NCBI GenBank assembly: GCA_052389435.1
Contig: JBQTIB010000115.1
Coordinates: forward strand, 1-28,151
Source: JBQTKD01 sp052389435
Lineage (GTDB): Bacteria; Actinomycetota; Actinomycetes; Sporichthyales; Sporichthyaceae
DNA length: 28,151 nucleotides
Direction: 5' to 3'
Each line of letters opens with the position of its first letter. The stretch's first letter is position 1. Below, piece after piece: positions 1-8,493 of this stretch. Position numbers and translations under genes: made by a program. The notes under the pieces are model-generated. The model was not told the DNA's origin, searched no databases, and was given only the letters and a program-made list of their open reading frames with translations.

Positions 1-192
1 TACCGCCACCTCGACCGCCCAGGCGTAGCGCACCGAGGCCGCGACGTTCCTCAACCGCTGCGCGGCGCGCAGCATCTCGACCGTGTCGTACCCGCACGTC
101 GAACCCGGCTCCACCCCGATCACCAGGGCGGCCAGGTCCGGCAACGACGTCGTCGTCGCAAGATCGGGCGGCAGGGGCCGAAGCGAAACCAT
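1..192 (-). CDS. DUF222/13E12-like protein, N-terminal part (runs off the window)
   Basis: The reading frame is open from an ATG at 192 to the left edge, giving 64 residues that begin MVSLRPLPPDL. The segment around GYDTVEMLRAAQRLRNVAAS, followed by a helical stretch, resembles the N-terminal helical region of actinobacterial DUF222 (13E12 repeat) proteins, which often carry an HNH nuclease domain at the C-terminus. That C-terminal part is outside the window, so nuclease function cannot be judged. A well-spaced promoter lies directly upstream and would place the transcript start at or next to the ATG (leaderless). The frame is clearly coding by codon composition; the family assignment is only by eye. 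Confidence 0.55.
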   Translation of the reverse strand, partial: MVSLRPLPPDLATTTSLPDLAALVIGVEPGSTCGYDTVEMLRAAQRLRNVAASVRYAWAVEVAV

Positions 193-227
193 GGGTCGAT
201 AGTATGTTCGATTCATGGAATGTTCAA
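190..227 (-). promoter_or_regulatory. Candidate leaderless promoter of the DUF222-like gene
   Basis: On the minus strand a -35 hexamer TTGAAC (227-222) and a -10 hexamer TACTAT (204-199) are separated by exactly 17 bases. The -10 box ends 6 bases before the ATG at 192, so transcription would begin at about the start codon. The surroundings are AT-rich compared with the rest of the window. Confidence 0.55.
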
Positions 228-440
228 CTTTCTCTGGCCATAAATTCGCGAGGGTTCACGTTTGTGGGACGTCGTGCGACATGGGCTGTTCGGTCCGGGT
301 TCTTCTCCAATCGACCGATGCGCGTGGACGACGGGACCGACGGGCCCACCGGATAGCCGCGGAGCGACGCATATTCGGGTGCGGCGGGGCGGCTCGCGGG
401 GGAGGATCGCAGGAAAGGCGAGCCGCGAGGGGGAGGCGTC

Positions 441-2246
441 GTGGGTAGGACGCTGTCGATCGGCACGATCCTGAAGTTCTACTGGGCGGCGGCTGCGCGG
501 TACCGGGGTCTGGTTCTCGGGTGTCTGTTCGCGATCCCGTTCGCGGCGCTGGCCAACCCGGTCGTCGCGCCGCTGATCGTCTCCCACGTGCTGACCCGGC
601 TGGCCGAGGGGGACTTCGAACGGGGGGAGACCTGGGGCTCCTTCGACGGCGCGATCCTCGCCTACGCCGCGGTGACCTGCCTCGGGCTGATGGTGGCCTG
701 GCGGGTGGTCGACGCGTTTGCGTGGCGGCTCGAGGCGAGAGTGTCCAAGGACCTCGCCCAGCGCAGCTTCGACCACCTGACGACGGCCTCGGCCGACTTC
801 CATGCGAGTACCTTCGGCGGTTCCCTGGTCTCGCAGACCACCAAGCTGCTCTCCGCGTACGTGCGCATCGCCGACACGACGATCTTCCTGATGCTGCCGC
901 TGGTCTGGATTCTCGGCGGCATGGTCGCGATCCTCGCGTTCCAGGCACCGCTGTTCGCAGTGCTGCTCGCGACGTTCGCACTCCTGTACATGGTCACCGC
1001 GGTCTACGCCTCGCGGCCGGTGCGCCGCCGCGGCTCGGAACTCGCCGCGGCCGAGAGCGCGCAGACCGGGGCGCTCGCGGACGCGATCACCAACGTCATG
1101 GCCATCAAGAGCTTCGCGCGCGAACGGCACGAACGGGAGCGGTTCGCCGTCGCCACCGAGCGATCGCGGGTGTCGCTGCTGCGCCTGTGCGGCACGCACC
1201 AACGCCAGATGGCCTACTTCGGAGGGATCAGCAGCACGATCTCCGTCGCGGCGCTCGCGGTGGCGATCTACGGGGTCGTCGGCCGGGGCGCCGAGGTCGG
1301 CACCGTGTACCTGATCGTCGCCTACACGAGTTCGGCGACCCAACAGCTGTTCCAGTTCTCCAACAACGCGCTGCGCACCTACAACCGCGCCTTCGGCGAC
1401 GCCACCGAGATGATCGGTGTCCTCGGGCAGGCTCCGACCGTGCGGGACGCGGAACGCCCCGAGCCGTCGCGGATCGGCGCCGGCGAGGTCCGGTTCGAGA
1501 ACGTGACGTTCCGTCACTCCGGGGCCCAGGACGCGCTGTTCGAGGGCCTGGACCTCACGGTGCGGGCGGGGGAGAAGGTCGGCCTGGTCGGGCACTCCGG
1601 CGCGGGCAAGACCAGCGTGACGCGCCTGCTGCTGCGCTTCTCCGATGTGAGCGAGGGGCGCATCCTGATCGACGGGCAGGACATCGCCGCGGTCGCGCAG
1701 GCGGACCTGCACGCCGCGATCGCCTACGTCCCCCAGGAGCCGCTCCTGTTCCACCGCTCGATCCGGGAGAACATCGCCTACGGCAACCTCGCCGCGGACG
1801 ACGCGGCCATCCGCCGCGCCGCCGAACGGGCCAACGCCCTGGAGTTCGTCGACGCGCTGCCCCACGGGCTCGACACCCTGGTCGGCGAGCGCGGGGTGAA
1901 ACTGTCCGGCGGGCAGCGCCAGCGCATCGCGATCGCCCGGGCGATGCTCAAGGACGCCCCGATCCTGGTCCTCGACGAGGCGACCTCGGCGCTGGACAGC
2001 CACAGCGAACTGCTGATCCAGGACGCGCTCCGCACGCTGATGGCCGGGCGCACCACGATCGTCATCGCGCACCGGCTCAGCACCATCGCTCGGATGGACC
2101 GCATCGTCGTCCTCGACGACGGCGCGGTGGCCGAATCCGGCTCGCATGCCGAACTGCTCGAGGACCCGGACGGCATCTACGCCTCGCTGTGGCTGCACCA
2201 GTCCGGTGGGTTCGTCGACGACGAGGACGTCTACGCCGCGCGCTGA
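441..2246 (+). CDS. ABC exporter, fused permease and ATPase
   Basis: This 601-residue protein has the half-transporter layout of lipid/multidrug exporters. An N-terminal membrane domain (about 20-320) has hydrophobic helices near 24-48, 70-90, 147-190 and 262-300. The C-terminal nucleotide-binding domain has Walker A GHSGAGKT (384-391), a Q-loop (Q432), the signature LSGGQ (488-492), Walker B ILVLDE (508-513) and switch histidine H544. All catalytic motifs are intact. It should work as a homodimer, or as a heterodimer with a partner encoded elsewhere, since no second half-transporter adjoins it. The start is GTG at 441, with a purine-rich GAGGGGGAGG just upstream. The substrate cannot be told from sequence. 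The acetyltransferase gene 19 bases downstream probably shares its transcript. Confidence 0.93.
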   Translation: MGRTLSIGTILKFYWAAAARYRGLVLGCLFAIPFAALANPVVAPLIVSHVLTRLAEGDFERGETWGSFDGAILAYAAVTCLGLMVAWRVVDAFAWRLEARVSKDLAQRSFDHLTTASADFHASTFGGSLVSQTTKLLSAYVRIADTTIFLMLPLVWILGGMVAILAFQAPLFAVLLATFALLYMVTAVYASRPVRRRGSELAAAESAQTGALADAITNVMAIKSFARERHERERFAVATERSRVSLLRLCGTHQRQMAYFGGISSTISVAALAVAIYGVVGRGAEVGTVYLIVAYTSSATQQLFQFSNNALRTYNRAFGDATEMIGVLGQAPTVRDAERPEPSRIGAGEVRFENVTFRHSGAQDALFEGLDLTVRAGEKVGLVGHSGAGKTSVTRLLLRFSDVSEGRILIDGQDIAAVAQADLHAAIAYVPQEPLLFHRSIRENIAYGNLAADDAAIRRAAERANALEFVDALPHGLDTLVGERGVKLSGGQRQRIAIARAMLKDAPILVLDEATSALDSHSELLIQDALRTLMAGRTTIVIAHRLSTIARMDRIVVLDDGAVAESGSHAELLEDPDGIYASLWLHQSGGFVDDEDVYAAR

Positions 2247-2265
2247 CCTGTGGGACCGTGGGCCC

Positions 2266-3045
2266 ATGGGGGCGTCCACGCACGAGGTGCTGACCGACGA
2301 GCACGGCGTCGCCGTGCTGAGCTACTGCCGCGCCGAGTTCAACCACGGCCCGTGGGCCGACCGCGCCGAACCGATGGCGGCGAACGCGGCGGCCGTTGCG
2401 ATGGCCCGGCTGCCGGGGTGGCGGGTGTCGTGCTCGGAGGAGTTCGGCGCCGAACTCCTGGCGGCCGGAGCCCAGCCCGACCGGCACGCGCGAACCATGG
2501 TCCGCGACCTCCGGGCGGCGCCCCCGCCGCCGGAGTGGCTACGGGCGCCCGCGCCCGAGGGGATCCGCATCTTTCCCGGGATCGTCCGCTCCATCGCGGA
2601 GGTCTTCGTGCTGAGCGAGGCCGCCTTCGGGCCCGAGCACCCCGACCGGCTGAACAGCCACGGCCCGGCGGAACGTCGGCGCGATCTCCTCGGCGATCTC
2701 CTCGGCGGGAAGTTCTTCGGGCCACCGGCGCCGGGCAGCGCGAGTGCGTTGGGAGCCGACAACGCGCTCGTCGGTCTGATCGCCATGTTCCGACTCCTCG
2801 ACGCCGGCGCACCGCTGGCCTGGATCGGCACGGTGTTTCGAGATCCGAGCGTCGAAGCCCCCGGTCTCGGCGAGGCGATGATCCGTCGCGCCCTCGGTTC
2901 CTCGGCGGCGGCCGGACTGCGCCGCATGGGGCTGGCGGTCACCGTCGGCAATCCAGCCCAGGCACTCTACGAACGGTTGGGTTTCGTCGTCGTGGAGACC
3001 AAGCTGTCCGTGCGGATTCCGGATCCGGATGCGGTGGCGGGCTAG
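2266..3045 (+). CDS. GNAT-family N-acetyltransferase
   Basis: The protein has 259 residues. The C-terminal half carries the GNAT fold signature: a strand with WIGTVFRDPS, then PGLGEAMIRRAL (the acetyl-CoA pyrophosphate-binding loop and helix) and NPAQALYERLGF near the C-terminus, typical of the last GNAT strand-helix unit. The N-terminal half is variable and probably defines the acceptor, which is unknown. The ATG at 2266 is chosen because upstream in-frame codons would run back into the ABC exporter gene. The gene is 19 bases downstream of the exporter and its last 4 bases overlap the convergent membrane-protein gene. Confidence 0.82.
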   Translation: MGASTHEVLTDEHGVAVLSYCRAEFNHGPWADRAEPMAANAAAVAMARLPGWRVSCSEEFGAELLAAGAQPDRHARTMVRDLRAAPPPPEWLRAPAPEGIRIFPGIVRSIAEVFVLSEAAFGPEHPDRLNSHGPAERRRDLLGDLLGGKFFGPPAPGSASALGADNALVGLIAMFRLLDAGAPLAWIGTVFRDPSVEAPGLGEAMIRRALGSSAAAGLRRMGLAVTVGNPAQALYERLGFVVVETKLSVRIPDPDAVAG

Positions 3046-3785
3046 GCGGGCGAGGGACAGAACCGGGCGCCCTCCGGCAGGCACCGGCAACTGCACCGGC
3101 CGCGGTGCGGCAGCAGTCCCTCCCTGCGCGCGACCCGCGCCGCCAGCAGGATCGTCGCCGTGGCGCCGACGACGGCGACGCTCGGAGACAGCACGCTCTT
3201 GGTGGCGACGTACTCGCCCACGGACATGGTCTGCAGCATGTACAGCGTCGTGGTGGCCTTGGCGGCCAGGATCAGACCCCACAGCAGCGTGAGGCGACGG
3301 AACAGCGAGCGAATCCGCGGACGCGCCGCGAGTTCGTCGTCCATCGGGTAGAAGTCCGCGGCGAGGCGGGCGACGAGCGGGCGCCCGAAGACCAGGGAGC
3401 CGAGGAAGACCAACGCGGCGGCGGTCTCGGCGAGCACCGGCTGCAGGAAGTAGAGAAAGGTGCTGCCGCTGGCGAAGGCGAACGCCGACTTCGCGGTGAG
3501 GCTGACGATCGTGAGCCACAGCAGGCCGGAGGTGCGACGGCGGGTACACAGCCGAACCACCAGGGCGCCGTAGCACCAGCCGAGCGCGGCGGCCAGCGCC
3601 CACCAGATGTTGCCGAGCAGCATGCAGGTCATGAACAGCGCCGACGGTACGACGGTCGAGACCAGCAGGTTGGTGCCGATGTGCCGCACGATCGACGACA
3701 GCGCGGGGCGGTCCGGCCGAGCCCGCTGCGCATCCGCGGCTCGCGGAGCGAGGGCGATCGGCGGTGCGAGGACCGTGCTGGACAC
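3042..3785 (-). CDS. VC0807-like integral membrane protein
   Basis: This 247-residue hydrophobic protein has about six predicted membrane segments, including stretches around LLVSTVVPSALFMTCMLL, IWWALAAALGWCYGALVV, AALVFLGSLVF and TLLWGLILAAKATTTLYML. The charged loop with FYPMDDELAARPRIRSLFRR between helices is typical of the VC0807-type family of unknown function. The C-terminal tail is cysteine-containing (CSCRC). The start is GTG at 3785, preceded by GAGGAG on the minus strand. It is convergent with the acetyltransferase (4-base overlap) and divergent from the response regulator. No function can be assigned. Confidence 0.75.
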   Translation of the reverse strand: MSSTVLAPPIALAPRAADAQRARPDRPALSSIVRHIGTNLLVSTVVPSALFMTCMLLGNIWWALAAALGWCYGALVVRLCTRRRTSGLLWLTIVSLTAKSAFAFASGSTFLYFLQPVLAETAAALVFLGSLVFGRPLVARLAADFYPMDDELAARPRIRSLFRRLTLLWGLILAAKATTTLYMLQTMSVGEYVATKSVLSPSVAVVGATATILLAARVARREGLLPHRGRCSCRCLPEGARFCPSPA

Positions 3786-4020
3786 CTAGGGAAACTCCTC
3801 GTCGTCGGGGCCCTCGCACCGCCCGGGGTGCGTCGGTCGACGACTCGGGAGGTGCCGCGGCGGTTGACCGTCGGCCTACCCTCGAGCACCGATGTCTAAC
3901 GGACGCGTCCTGTGACCCATTCGAAGCCGATGGCCTCGCGGAGGGGTTGCCGGGCTCTGGACATCAACAATCGCTCAACACGATGGCGTTGGACCGCCAA
4001 CCTCTGATTGGCTCCGCACC

Positions 4021-4749
4021 ATGGGACTCGGCCAGGTTCGCTGCGTTCCCGCGGAGCAGTCGGCGGCCCTGACCGCTGCGCGCATCGTGGTCGTCGACGA
4101 CGACGAGGACATCCGCACGGTGCTCACGTGGCAGTTGGAGCGCGAGGGGTTCGTCGTCGAAGCCGTCGCCGACGGCGAGTGCGCCCTGGCGGTGGTGGCC
4201 CGCGGCGCTCCCGACCTCGTCGTGCTCGACCTGACGCTGCCCGGGCTGAGCGGGCTCGACGTGCTCGCCCTGCTGCGTCGCGCAGGCGGCGTTCCGGTCA
4301 TCCTGCTGACCGCCCGCAGCGGCGAGGCCGACCGCGTCGCCGGATTGGACCTCGGGGCCGACGACTACCTGGTCAAGCCGTTCTCGACCCTGGAGTTGGC
4401 GGCGCGGATCCGTTCGGTGCTGCGGCGCTCGCAGCCCGCGGCCCCGGCCGTCCTGGACTTCGGGCGGCTGGTGGTCGACCTTCGCGCGCGCGAGGTGCAC
4501 CGCGACGGGCGGCGCGTGCAGTTGACCGCGAAGGAATTCGACGTGCTGGCGTGCCTGGCGGCAGCGCCGCGCAGGGCCTTTACCCGAGCCGAACTGCTCA
4601 CCGCGGTCTGGCAGTCCTCGCCGGACTGGCAGCGCGACAGCACCGTCACCGAACACGTCCACCGCCTGCGGCACAAGCTCGAGGACGACCCCGCCCGCCC
4701 GCGCTGGATCTGCACGGTCCGCGGTTCCGGCTACCTGTTCGAGCCGTGA
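4021..4749 (+). CDS. OmpR-family response regulator
   Basis: A 242-residue transcription factor with an N-terminal receiver and a C-terminal winged helix. The receiver has the acidic pocket D26-D28, phospho-acceptor D70 (LVVLDLTLPG) and K119 (YLVKPF). The DNA-binding half contains LTAKEFDVLACLA, the recognition region TVTEHVHRLRHKLE and the wing VRGSGYLFEP, as in PhoB/OmpR proteins. The ATG at 4021 leaves a 20-residue extension before the first receiver strand, so a slightly later start is possible. It overlaps the histidine kinase gene by GTGA, so the two form a cognate pair. Its targets are unknown. Confidence 0.93.
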   Translation: MGLGQVRCVPAEQSAALTAARIVVVDDDEDIRTVLTWQLEREGFVVEAVADGECALAVVARGAPDLVVLDLTLPGLSGLDVLALLRRAGGVPVILLTARSGEADRVAGLDLGADDYLVKPFSTLELAARIRSVLRRSQPAAPAVLDFGRLVVDLRAREVHRDGRRVQLTAKEFDVLACLAAAPRRAFTRAELLTAVWQSSPDWQRDSTVTEHVHRLRHKLEDDPARPRWICTVRGSGYLFEP

Positions 4750-6422
4750 GCGGCCGCGAGCCGGTGGCGGCCGACGGACCGCTCGTCCGGCTGTACGCCG
4801 AAGTGTTGGACCTGCTCGTCGCGGACGCCCCGCGACGGGAGGTGTTCGAGGCGATCGCCTTTGCGCTGGAGGACCTCATTCCCGGAGCACGCGCCGCAGT
4901 GCTCGAACTCGATCGCAGCGCCGGCGTGCTGCGGCTGTGCGCGGGGCCGAACCTGCCGCAGCGGTGGCAGGAGTTCATCGCCACCTGGCCCGTCGGCGCG
5001 GGCGTCGGGTCCTGCGGGGACGCCGCCTACACCGTCAGCCGCGTGGTCACCGCGGACATCGTCGGCGATGCGCGGTGGGACGGGTTTCGGCAGGTGGGCC
5101 TGGACGCCGGGATTCGGGCGTGCTGGTCCACGCCCATCGTCGGTGGTCGGGGCGAACTGCTCGGGACCTTCGCCCTCTACCACGACCAACCGCACATCCC
5201 GGCCGACGGCGAACTGTCCCTCGTGGACCGCTGCACCCACCTGGCCGCGATCGCCATCGAGCACGCGCGGTTGCTCACCGAGAGCCGGCGGGCCGCGCAG
5301 GCCGAAGTCGCCCAACGCACCGCCGAAGCGGCCAACCGAGCCACCTCGGAGTTTCTGTCCGCCATGAGCCACGAACTGCGCACGCCGCTGACGGCGTTGC
5401 TGGGCTTTGCATCGCTGCTGGAGGACTTGGAACCCGAGCGTCGGGGCACCGCGATCGGCCGGATCCAGGAGGCGGCCGGACACGTGGTCTCGATCCTGGA
5501 CGACGTCCTGGACATCGCTGCGATCGAAGCCGACGCACTCGCCTTCGCCGCCGAACCGATCGCCCTGGACCTGTTGGTGCGCGAGGTGTTGGAACTCGTC
5601 GGACCCCTGGCGGCCGAACGGGACGTGACGCTGTCCTTCACCGTCACCCGCGGGCCGGTCGCGGTTGCCGCGGACCCCCGCCGCGCCCGTCAGGTGCTGC
5701 TGAACCTGGTCTCGAACGCGATCAAGTACAACCGCGTCGGCGGAACGGTGCGCGTGGAGGTGACGCGGCATCAGAGGTACGGATCGGTCGAGGTGATCGA
5801 CACCGGGGCGGGGATCGCCCCGGACCTGTTGACTCGGGTGTTCGTGCCCTTCGATCGCCTGGGCGCCGAACGGACCGCAGTGCCGGGGTCCGGGCTCGGA
5901 CTGTCGCTGTCTCGCGCCCTTGCCCTGGCGATGCACGGCGATCTGCTCGTACGAAGCGAGGTGGGCGAGGGCACCACCGCCGAACTGCGCCTGCCGCCGG
6001 CGCGCCGCGACGGTCCCGTGTCGGCCGACCCCCGCCACGACCGCCTGCGCCGGGGCCTCGAAGTGCGCAAGGACGTCCGGGGGATCGTCCTGCACGTGGA
6101 GGACGATCCCGTCTGCGCGGATCTGGTCGTCGAACTGTTCCGGCGGCGGCCGGCGGTTCACCTGGTGACCTGCGCCAACGGCGCGGACGGACTCCGCGCC
6201 GCGGCGCGCCTGCGGCCGGACCTGATCCTGCTCGACCTCGACCTGCCCGACATGACCGGCGAGGAGTTCCTCCTCCGGCTCGCGCCGGCAGCGCCCGTCG
6301 CGGTCGTCAGCGGACGAGGCGCCTGTCCGGCGCTGGACCTGCCGGTCTTCCGCAAGCCCATCGTCCTGGCCGACCTGCTCGCCCACGTCGACGGACGGCT
6401 GGGAGCGACACAACACATCTGA
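4746..6422 (+). CDS. Soluble GAF hybrid histidine kinase with C-terminal receiver
   Basis: The 558-residue protein has an N-terminal GAF-like sensor (about 20-175, with a motif GSCGDAAYTVSRVVTADI typical of GAF kinases), a short coiled linker, a HisKA domain with phospho-acceptor H209 (MSHELRTP), an ATPase domain (N-box near N324, DTGAGI at 352-357, GSGLGLSLSR at 381-390) and a C-terminal receiver (E452-D454, D497, K537). No membrane segment is visible, so it should sense an intracellular signal. The GTG start at 4746 overlaps the stop of the response regulator. The extra receiver may act in a phosphorelay or in autoregulation; no Hpt domain is visible in the window. All key phosphotransfer residues are present. 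Confidence 0.92.
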   Translation: MSGREPVAADGPLVRLYAEVLDLLVADAPRREVFEAIAFALEDLIPGARAAVLELDRSAGVLRLCAGPNLPQRWQEFIATWPVGAGVGSCGDAAYTVSRVVTADIVGDARWDGFRQVGLDAGIRACWSTPIVGGRGELLGTFALYHDQPHIPADGELSLVDRCTHLAAIAIEHARLLTESRRAAQAEVAQRTAEAANRATSEFLSAMSHELRTPLTALLGFASLLEDLEPERRGTAIGRIQEAAGHVVSILDDVLDIAAIEADALAFAAEPIALDLLVREVLELVGPLAAERDVTLSFTVTRGPVAVAADPRRARQVLLNLVSNAIKYNRVGGTVRVEVTRHQRYGSVEVIDTGAGIAPDLLTRVFVPFDRLGAERTAVPGSGLGLSLSRALALAMHGDLLVRSEVGEGTTAELRLPPARRDGPVSADPRHDRLRRGLEVRKDVRGIVLHVEDDPVCADLVVELFRRRPAVHLVTCANGADGLRAAARLRPDLILLDLDLPDMTGEEFLLRLAPAAPVAVVSGRGACPALDLPVFRKPIVLADLLAHVDGRLGATQHI

Positions 6423-6435
6423 TTGTCCGTCAGGC

Positions 6436-6449
6436 AACTGTCGACAATT
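6436..6449. promoter_or_regulatory. Near-perfect 14-bp palindrome upstream of the AmiS-like gene
   Basis: The sequence AACTGTCGACAATT is symmetric except for one pair and sits in a 204-base AT-richer gap between the kinase and the AmiS-like gene. Palindromes of the TGTCGACA type are commonly bound by GntR-family repressors. No GntR gene is in the window, so the binder is unknown. The gap also holds a short GC stem (TCGCGG/CCGCGA) near 6534-6548 that could end the kinase transcript, but it lacks a T-run. Confidence 0.35.
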
Positions 6450-6626
6450 GTTGAGAATATGGAGCAACGGAACGGGCCCGATTCTGGTTCCATCCGGCGC
6501 CTGCCAAGGAAAAGGGAACAGTTTTTTGGGATGTCGCGGCCGCCGCGATCTTGTGTTTCGGTCGATTCGTCTCCTACGTTTGCAAAGCCGCAACGGCGCG
6601 GCGAAATTGAACTGGGAAAGGCAACC

Positions 6627-7124
6627 ATGATCGGTGTCGCCCTGATGTTCACCGGTGCTGTACTGCTGGTGAACGGGCTGGCCATGCTGGGAAAAGTCGA
6701 CGGCCCGAGCGTCGCGGTCTTCAATCTGATCGCCGGAATTCTCAACATCGGAGTCGGGATCTGGGCGGGGCTCACCGACAATCCGTTCGGCATGGGTCAA
6801 CTCTTCCTGTTCGGCTTCACCTACCTGTGGATGTCCTGGAACGCGTTGACCGGTGTTGCGGACTGGCGGGCGTTCGGCTGGTACTGCGGCTTCGTCGCGG
6901 TCATGGCGGTGCCGACCTCGCTGCTCACCTACGCGGACGACGCGCCCTGGTTCGGCGGCTTCTGGATGTCCTGGGCCGCGCTCTGGTACCTGTTCTTCCT
7001 CATGTTCGGACTCAACGTGAAGGTTCGAGACGCGTTCGCCGGCGTCAGCACGCTCGCCATCGGGGTGGGAACGGCGATGGTGCCCGGCTACCTCATCGCC
7101 TCCGGGACCTGGGGAGGTGGCTGA
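6627..7124 (+). CDS. AmiS/UreI-family channel-like membrane protein
   Basis: A 165-residue, very hydrophobic protein with about six to seven membrane helices. The N-terminus MIGVALMFTGAVLLVNGLAML, the motif FNLIAGILNIGVG, and the tryptophan/phenylalanine-rich FGFTYLWMSWN segment match the AmiS/UreI family of proton-gated urea or short-chain amide channels. The ATG at 6627 is preceded by GGGAAAGG. A longer open frame from 6423 has no such character. No amidase or urease gene adjoins it, so the transported molecule is uncertain. The next gene overlaps it at TGATG, indicating coupled translation. Confidence 0.82.
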   Translation: MIGVALMFTGAVLLVNGLAMLGKVDGPSVAVFNLIAGILNIGVGIWAGLTDNPFGMGQLFLFGFTYLWMSWNALTGVADWRAFGWYCGFVAVMAVPTSLLTYADDAPWFGGFWMSWAALWYLFFLMFGLNVKVRDAFAGVSTLAIGVGTAMVPGYLIASGTWGGG

Positions 7125-7762
7125 TGCTCCGTCGGCTTGTTGTCGGTACGGCCATTCTGGTCCTCGCGCTGATCCCCGGAACGGCGCACGCCGAGGTCCG
7201 GGTGTCCTCCGGGCCCCTCGTGTCCGGTTCCCCCGGGTTCCTCTCGCTGGCGGTGTCCACCGAGCGCACGGATGCCACGACCACGCGCGTCGAGGTGCGC
7301 CTGCCGGCCGAGGGCACCTTCGACTCCGTGACCGCCGAAGCGAAGCCCGGGTGGACCAGTGCCTTGGTCCGCGAGGGCACCGGGTCGGTCCGCGGAGTGC
7401 TCTGGACCGCCGAGCCCGCCTCCGCCGGGATCTCCGCCGGCACCTTCGAGGTGTTCACCGTCGGCCTCGGCGCGGTGCCGGCAGGCGTCGATCGCCTGGC
7501 GTTCTCGGCGACGCAGACCTACGGCGACGGCCAAACGGTCGCCGCCGACGGACTGAGCGTCGCGGTCGAGGGCGAACGGACGGCGGTGCCGGCGGCCGGA
7601 GCGCCGCCGCAGGTCGAACAGGTGGCGGCCGTGGCCGCCGTCGAGGAGGAGGACAACGCGGCGCGGGTGGCGATCGGCCTGACCGCCGGTGGGGCGGCGA
7701 TCCTGCTCGCGTTCCTGGCCACGTCGATCTCGCGGCGGAACCGCCCGGCACCGGCGGGCTGA
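7124..7762 (+). CDS. YcnI-like (DUF1775) exported, membrane-anchored protein
   Basis: The 212-residue product has a signal peptide (1-23, ending GTAHA), a beta-rich extracytoplasmic domain with TTTRVEVRLPAEG and FTVGLGAVPAGVDRLAFSATQTY, typical of the YcnI/DUF1775 fold, a proline/alanine-rich linker, and a C-terminal membrane helix (about 182-203) followed by SRRNRP. Bacillus YcnI binds copper through an N-terminal histidine created by signal cleavage. Here the comparable region reads HAEVRV, so that ligand is either H22 with an unusual cleavage or is absent. Translation is coupled to the AmiS-like gene, with RBS GGGGAGGTGG (7111-7120). The coupling of this pair is odd and suggests a shared envelope role. 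Confidence 0.75.
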   Translation: MLRRLVVGTAILVLALIPGTAHAEVRVSSGPLVSGSPGFLSLAVSTERTDATTTRVEVRLPAEGTFDSVTAEAKPGWTSALVREGTGSVRGVLWTAEPASAGISAGTFEVFTVGLGAVPAGVDRLAFSATQTYGDGQTVAADGLSVAVEGERTAVPAAGAPPQVEQVAAVAAVEEEDNAARVAIGLTAGGAAILLAFLATSISRRNRPAPAG

Positions 7763-7769
7763 CGGTCCG

Positions 7770-8471
7770 TCAGCGGCTGCGCGACACGAGCGCGGTCAGG
7801 CGATCGGCCCGGCGGCGGAGGTGGTCCGCCGCCGCGGTCTCGTCCAAATCTCCGCCGAGGAAGACCAGGCACAGCGCGGCGGTGGAGCCGTCGGCGAACC
7901 GCAGGGGCGTGGCGAGCGCGGACAGGCCGGGAATCACCTCGCCCGTGGTGCGGACATACCCGGTCTGCCGAGCCCATTCGACCTCGGCGCGCTCCTCGGG
8001 CAGGGGAGGACCGGCGGCGAGGATCGCCAGGCCGGGCGCGCCCCGATCGAGCGGGTGGCGCTGGCCGGGGCGGTGCGAGACGTGGGCGCGGGAGCGGCGC
8101 GGTTCGACGGACAGCAGCGTCACGGCCTCCCCGCCGCTCGGCACCACGAGGAAGGCCGTCGCGCCCGTCTCGTCGGCGAGATCCGCGAGCTCGGGGCCGG
8201 CCGCCTCGCCCAGTTCCGTGCGGACCCCGCGCGCGAGGGTCGCGACCGCGACGCCCATGCGGTAGCGGCCGTCGGGTTCGCGCTCGAGGTACGCGCGGTC
8301 CTCCAGGGTGCGGACGATCCGGTAGGCGATCGATCGATGCAGGCCGGCGGCCACGGCGATCTCGGCGACCGATCGCGCGGCGCCGTCGGCGAGCAGATCC
8401 AGCACGTCCAGGCCACGCTCGAGGGTCTGCAGCCGCACTCCCGACGGCGACTCGACCGCTTGATCCGGCAC
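7770..8471 (-). CDS. IclR-family transcriptional regulator
   Basis: A 233-residue regulator with an N-terminal winged helix-turn-helix (about 13-70: LQTLERGLDVLDLLADGAARS followed by VAEIAVAAGLHRSIAYRIVRTLEDRAYL) and a C-terminal IclR effector-binding domain (about 85-225, with LLSVEPRRSRAHVSHRPGQRHPL and GEVIPGLSALATPL). The start is GTG at 8471 with AGGGAG six bases upstream on the minus strand. It is divergent from the StyA-like operon, and a strong palindrome lies in the gap, so it most likely controls that operon and itself. Its effector is presumably the aromatic or alkenyl substrate of the operon (inference). Confidence 0.92.
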   Translation of the reverse strand: MPDQAVESPSGVRLQTLERGLDVLDLLADGAARSVAEIAVAAGLHRSIAYRIVRTLEDRAYLEREPDGRYRMGVAVATLARGVRTELGEAAGPELADLADETGATAFLVVPSGGEAVTLLSVEPRRSRAHVSHRPGQRHPLDRGAPGLAILAAGPPLPEERAEVEWARQTGYVRTTGEVIPGLSALATPLRFADGSTAALCLVFLGGDLDETAAADHLRRRADRLTALVSRSR

Positions 8472-8493
8472 GGCGCACTCCCTAGGCTCGTGC

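Noticed and set aside
190..230. LexA/SOS-like box upstream of the DUF222-like gene (TCGAAC and GTTCGA-like parts)
   Set aside because: The arms are not in the TCGAAC-N4-GTTCGA arrangement.
213..2279. A 688-residue minus-strand frame opposite the ABC exporter
   Set aside because: All ABC motifs lie on the plus strand; the reverse frame lacks any recognisable domain.
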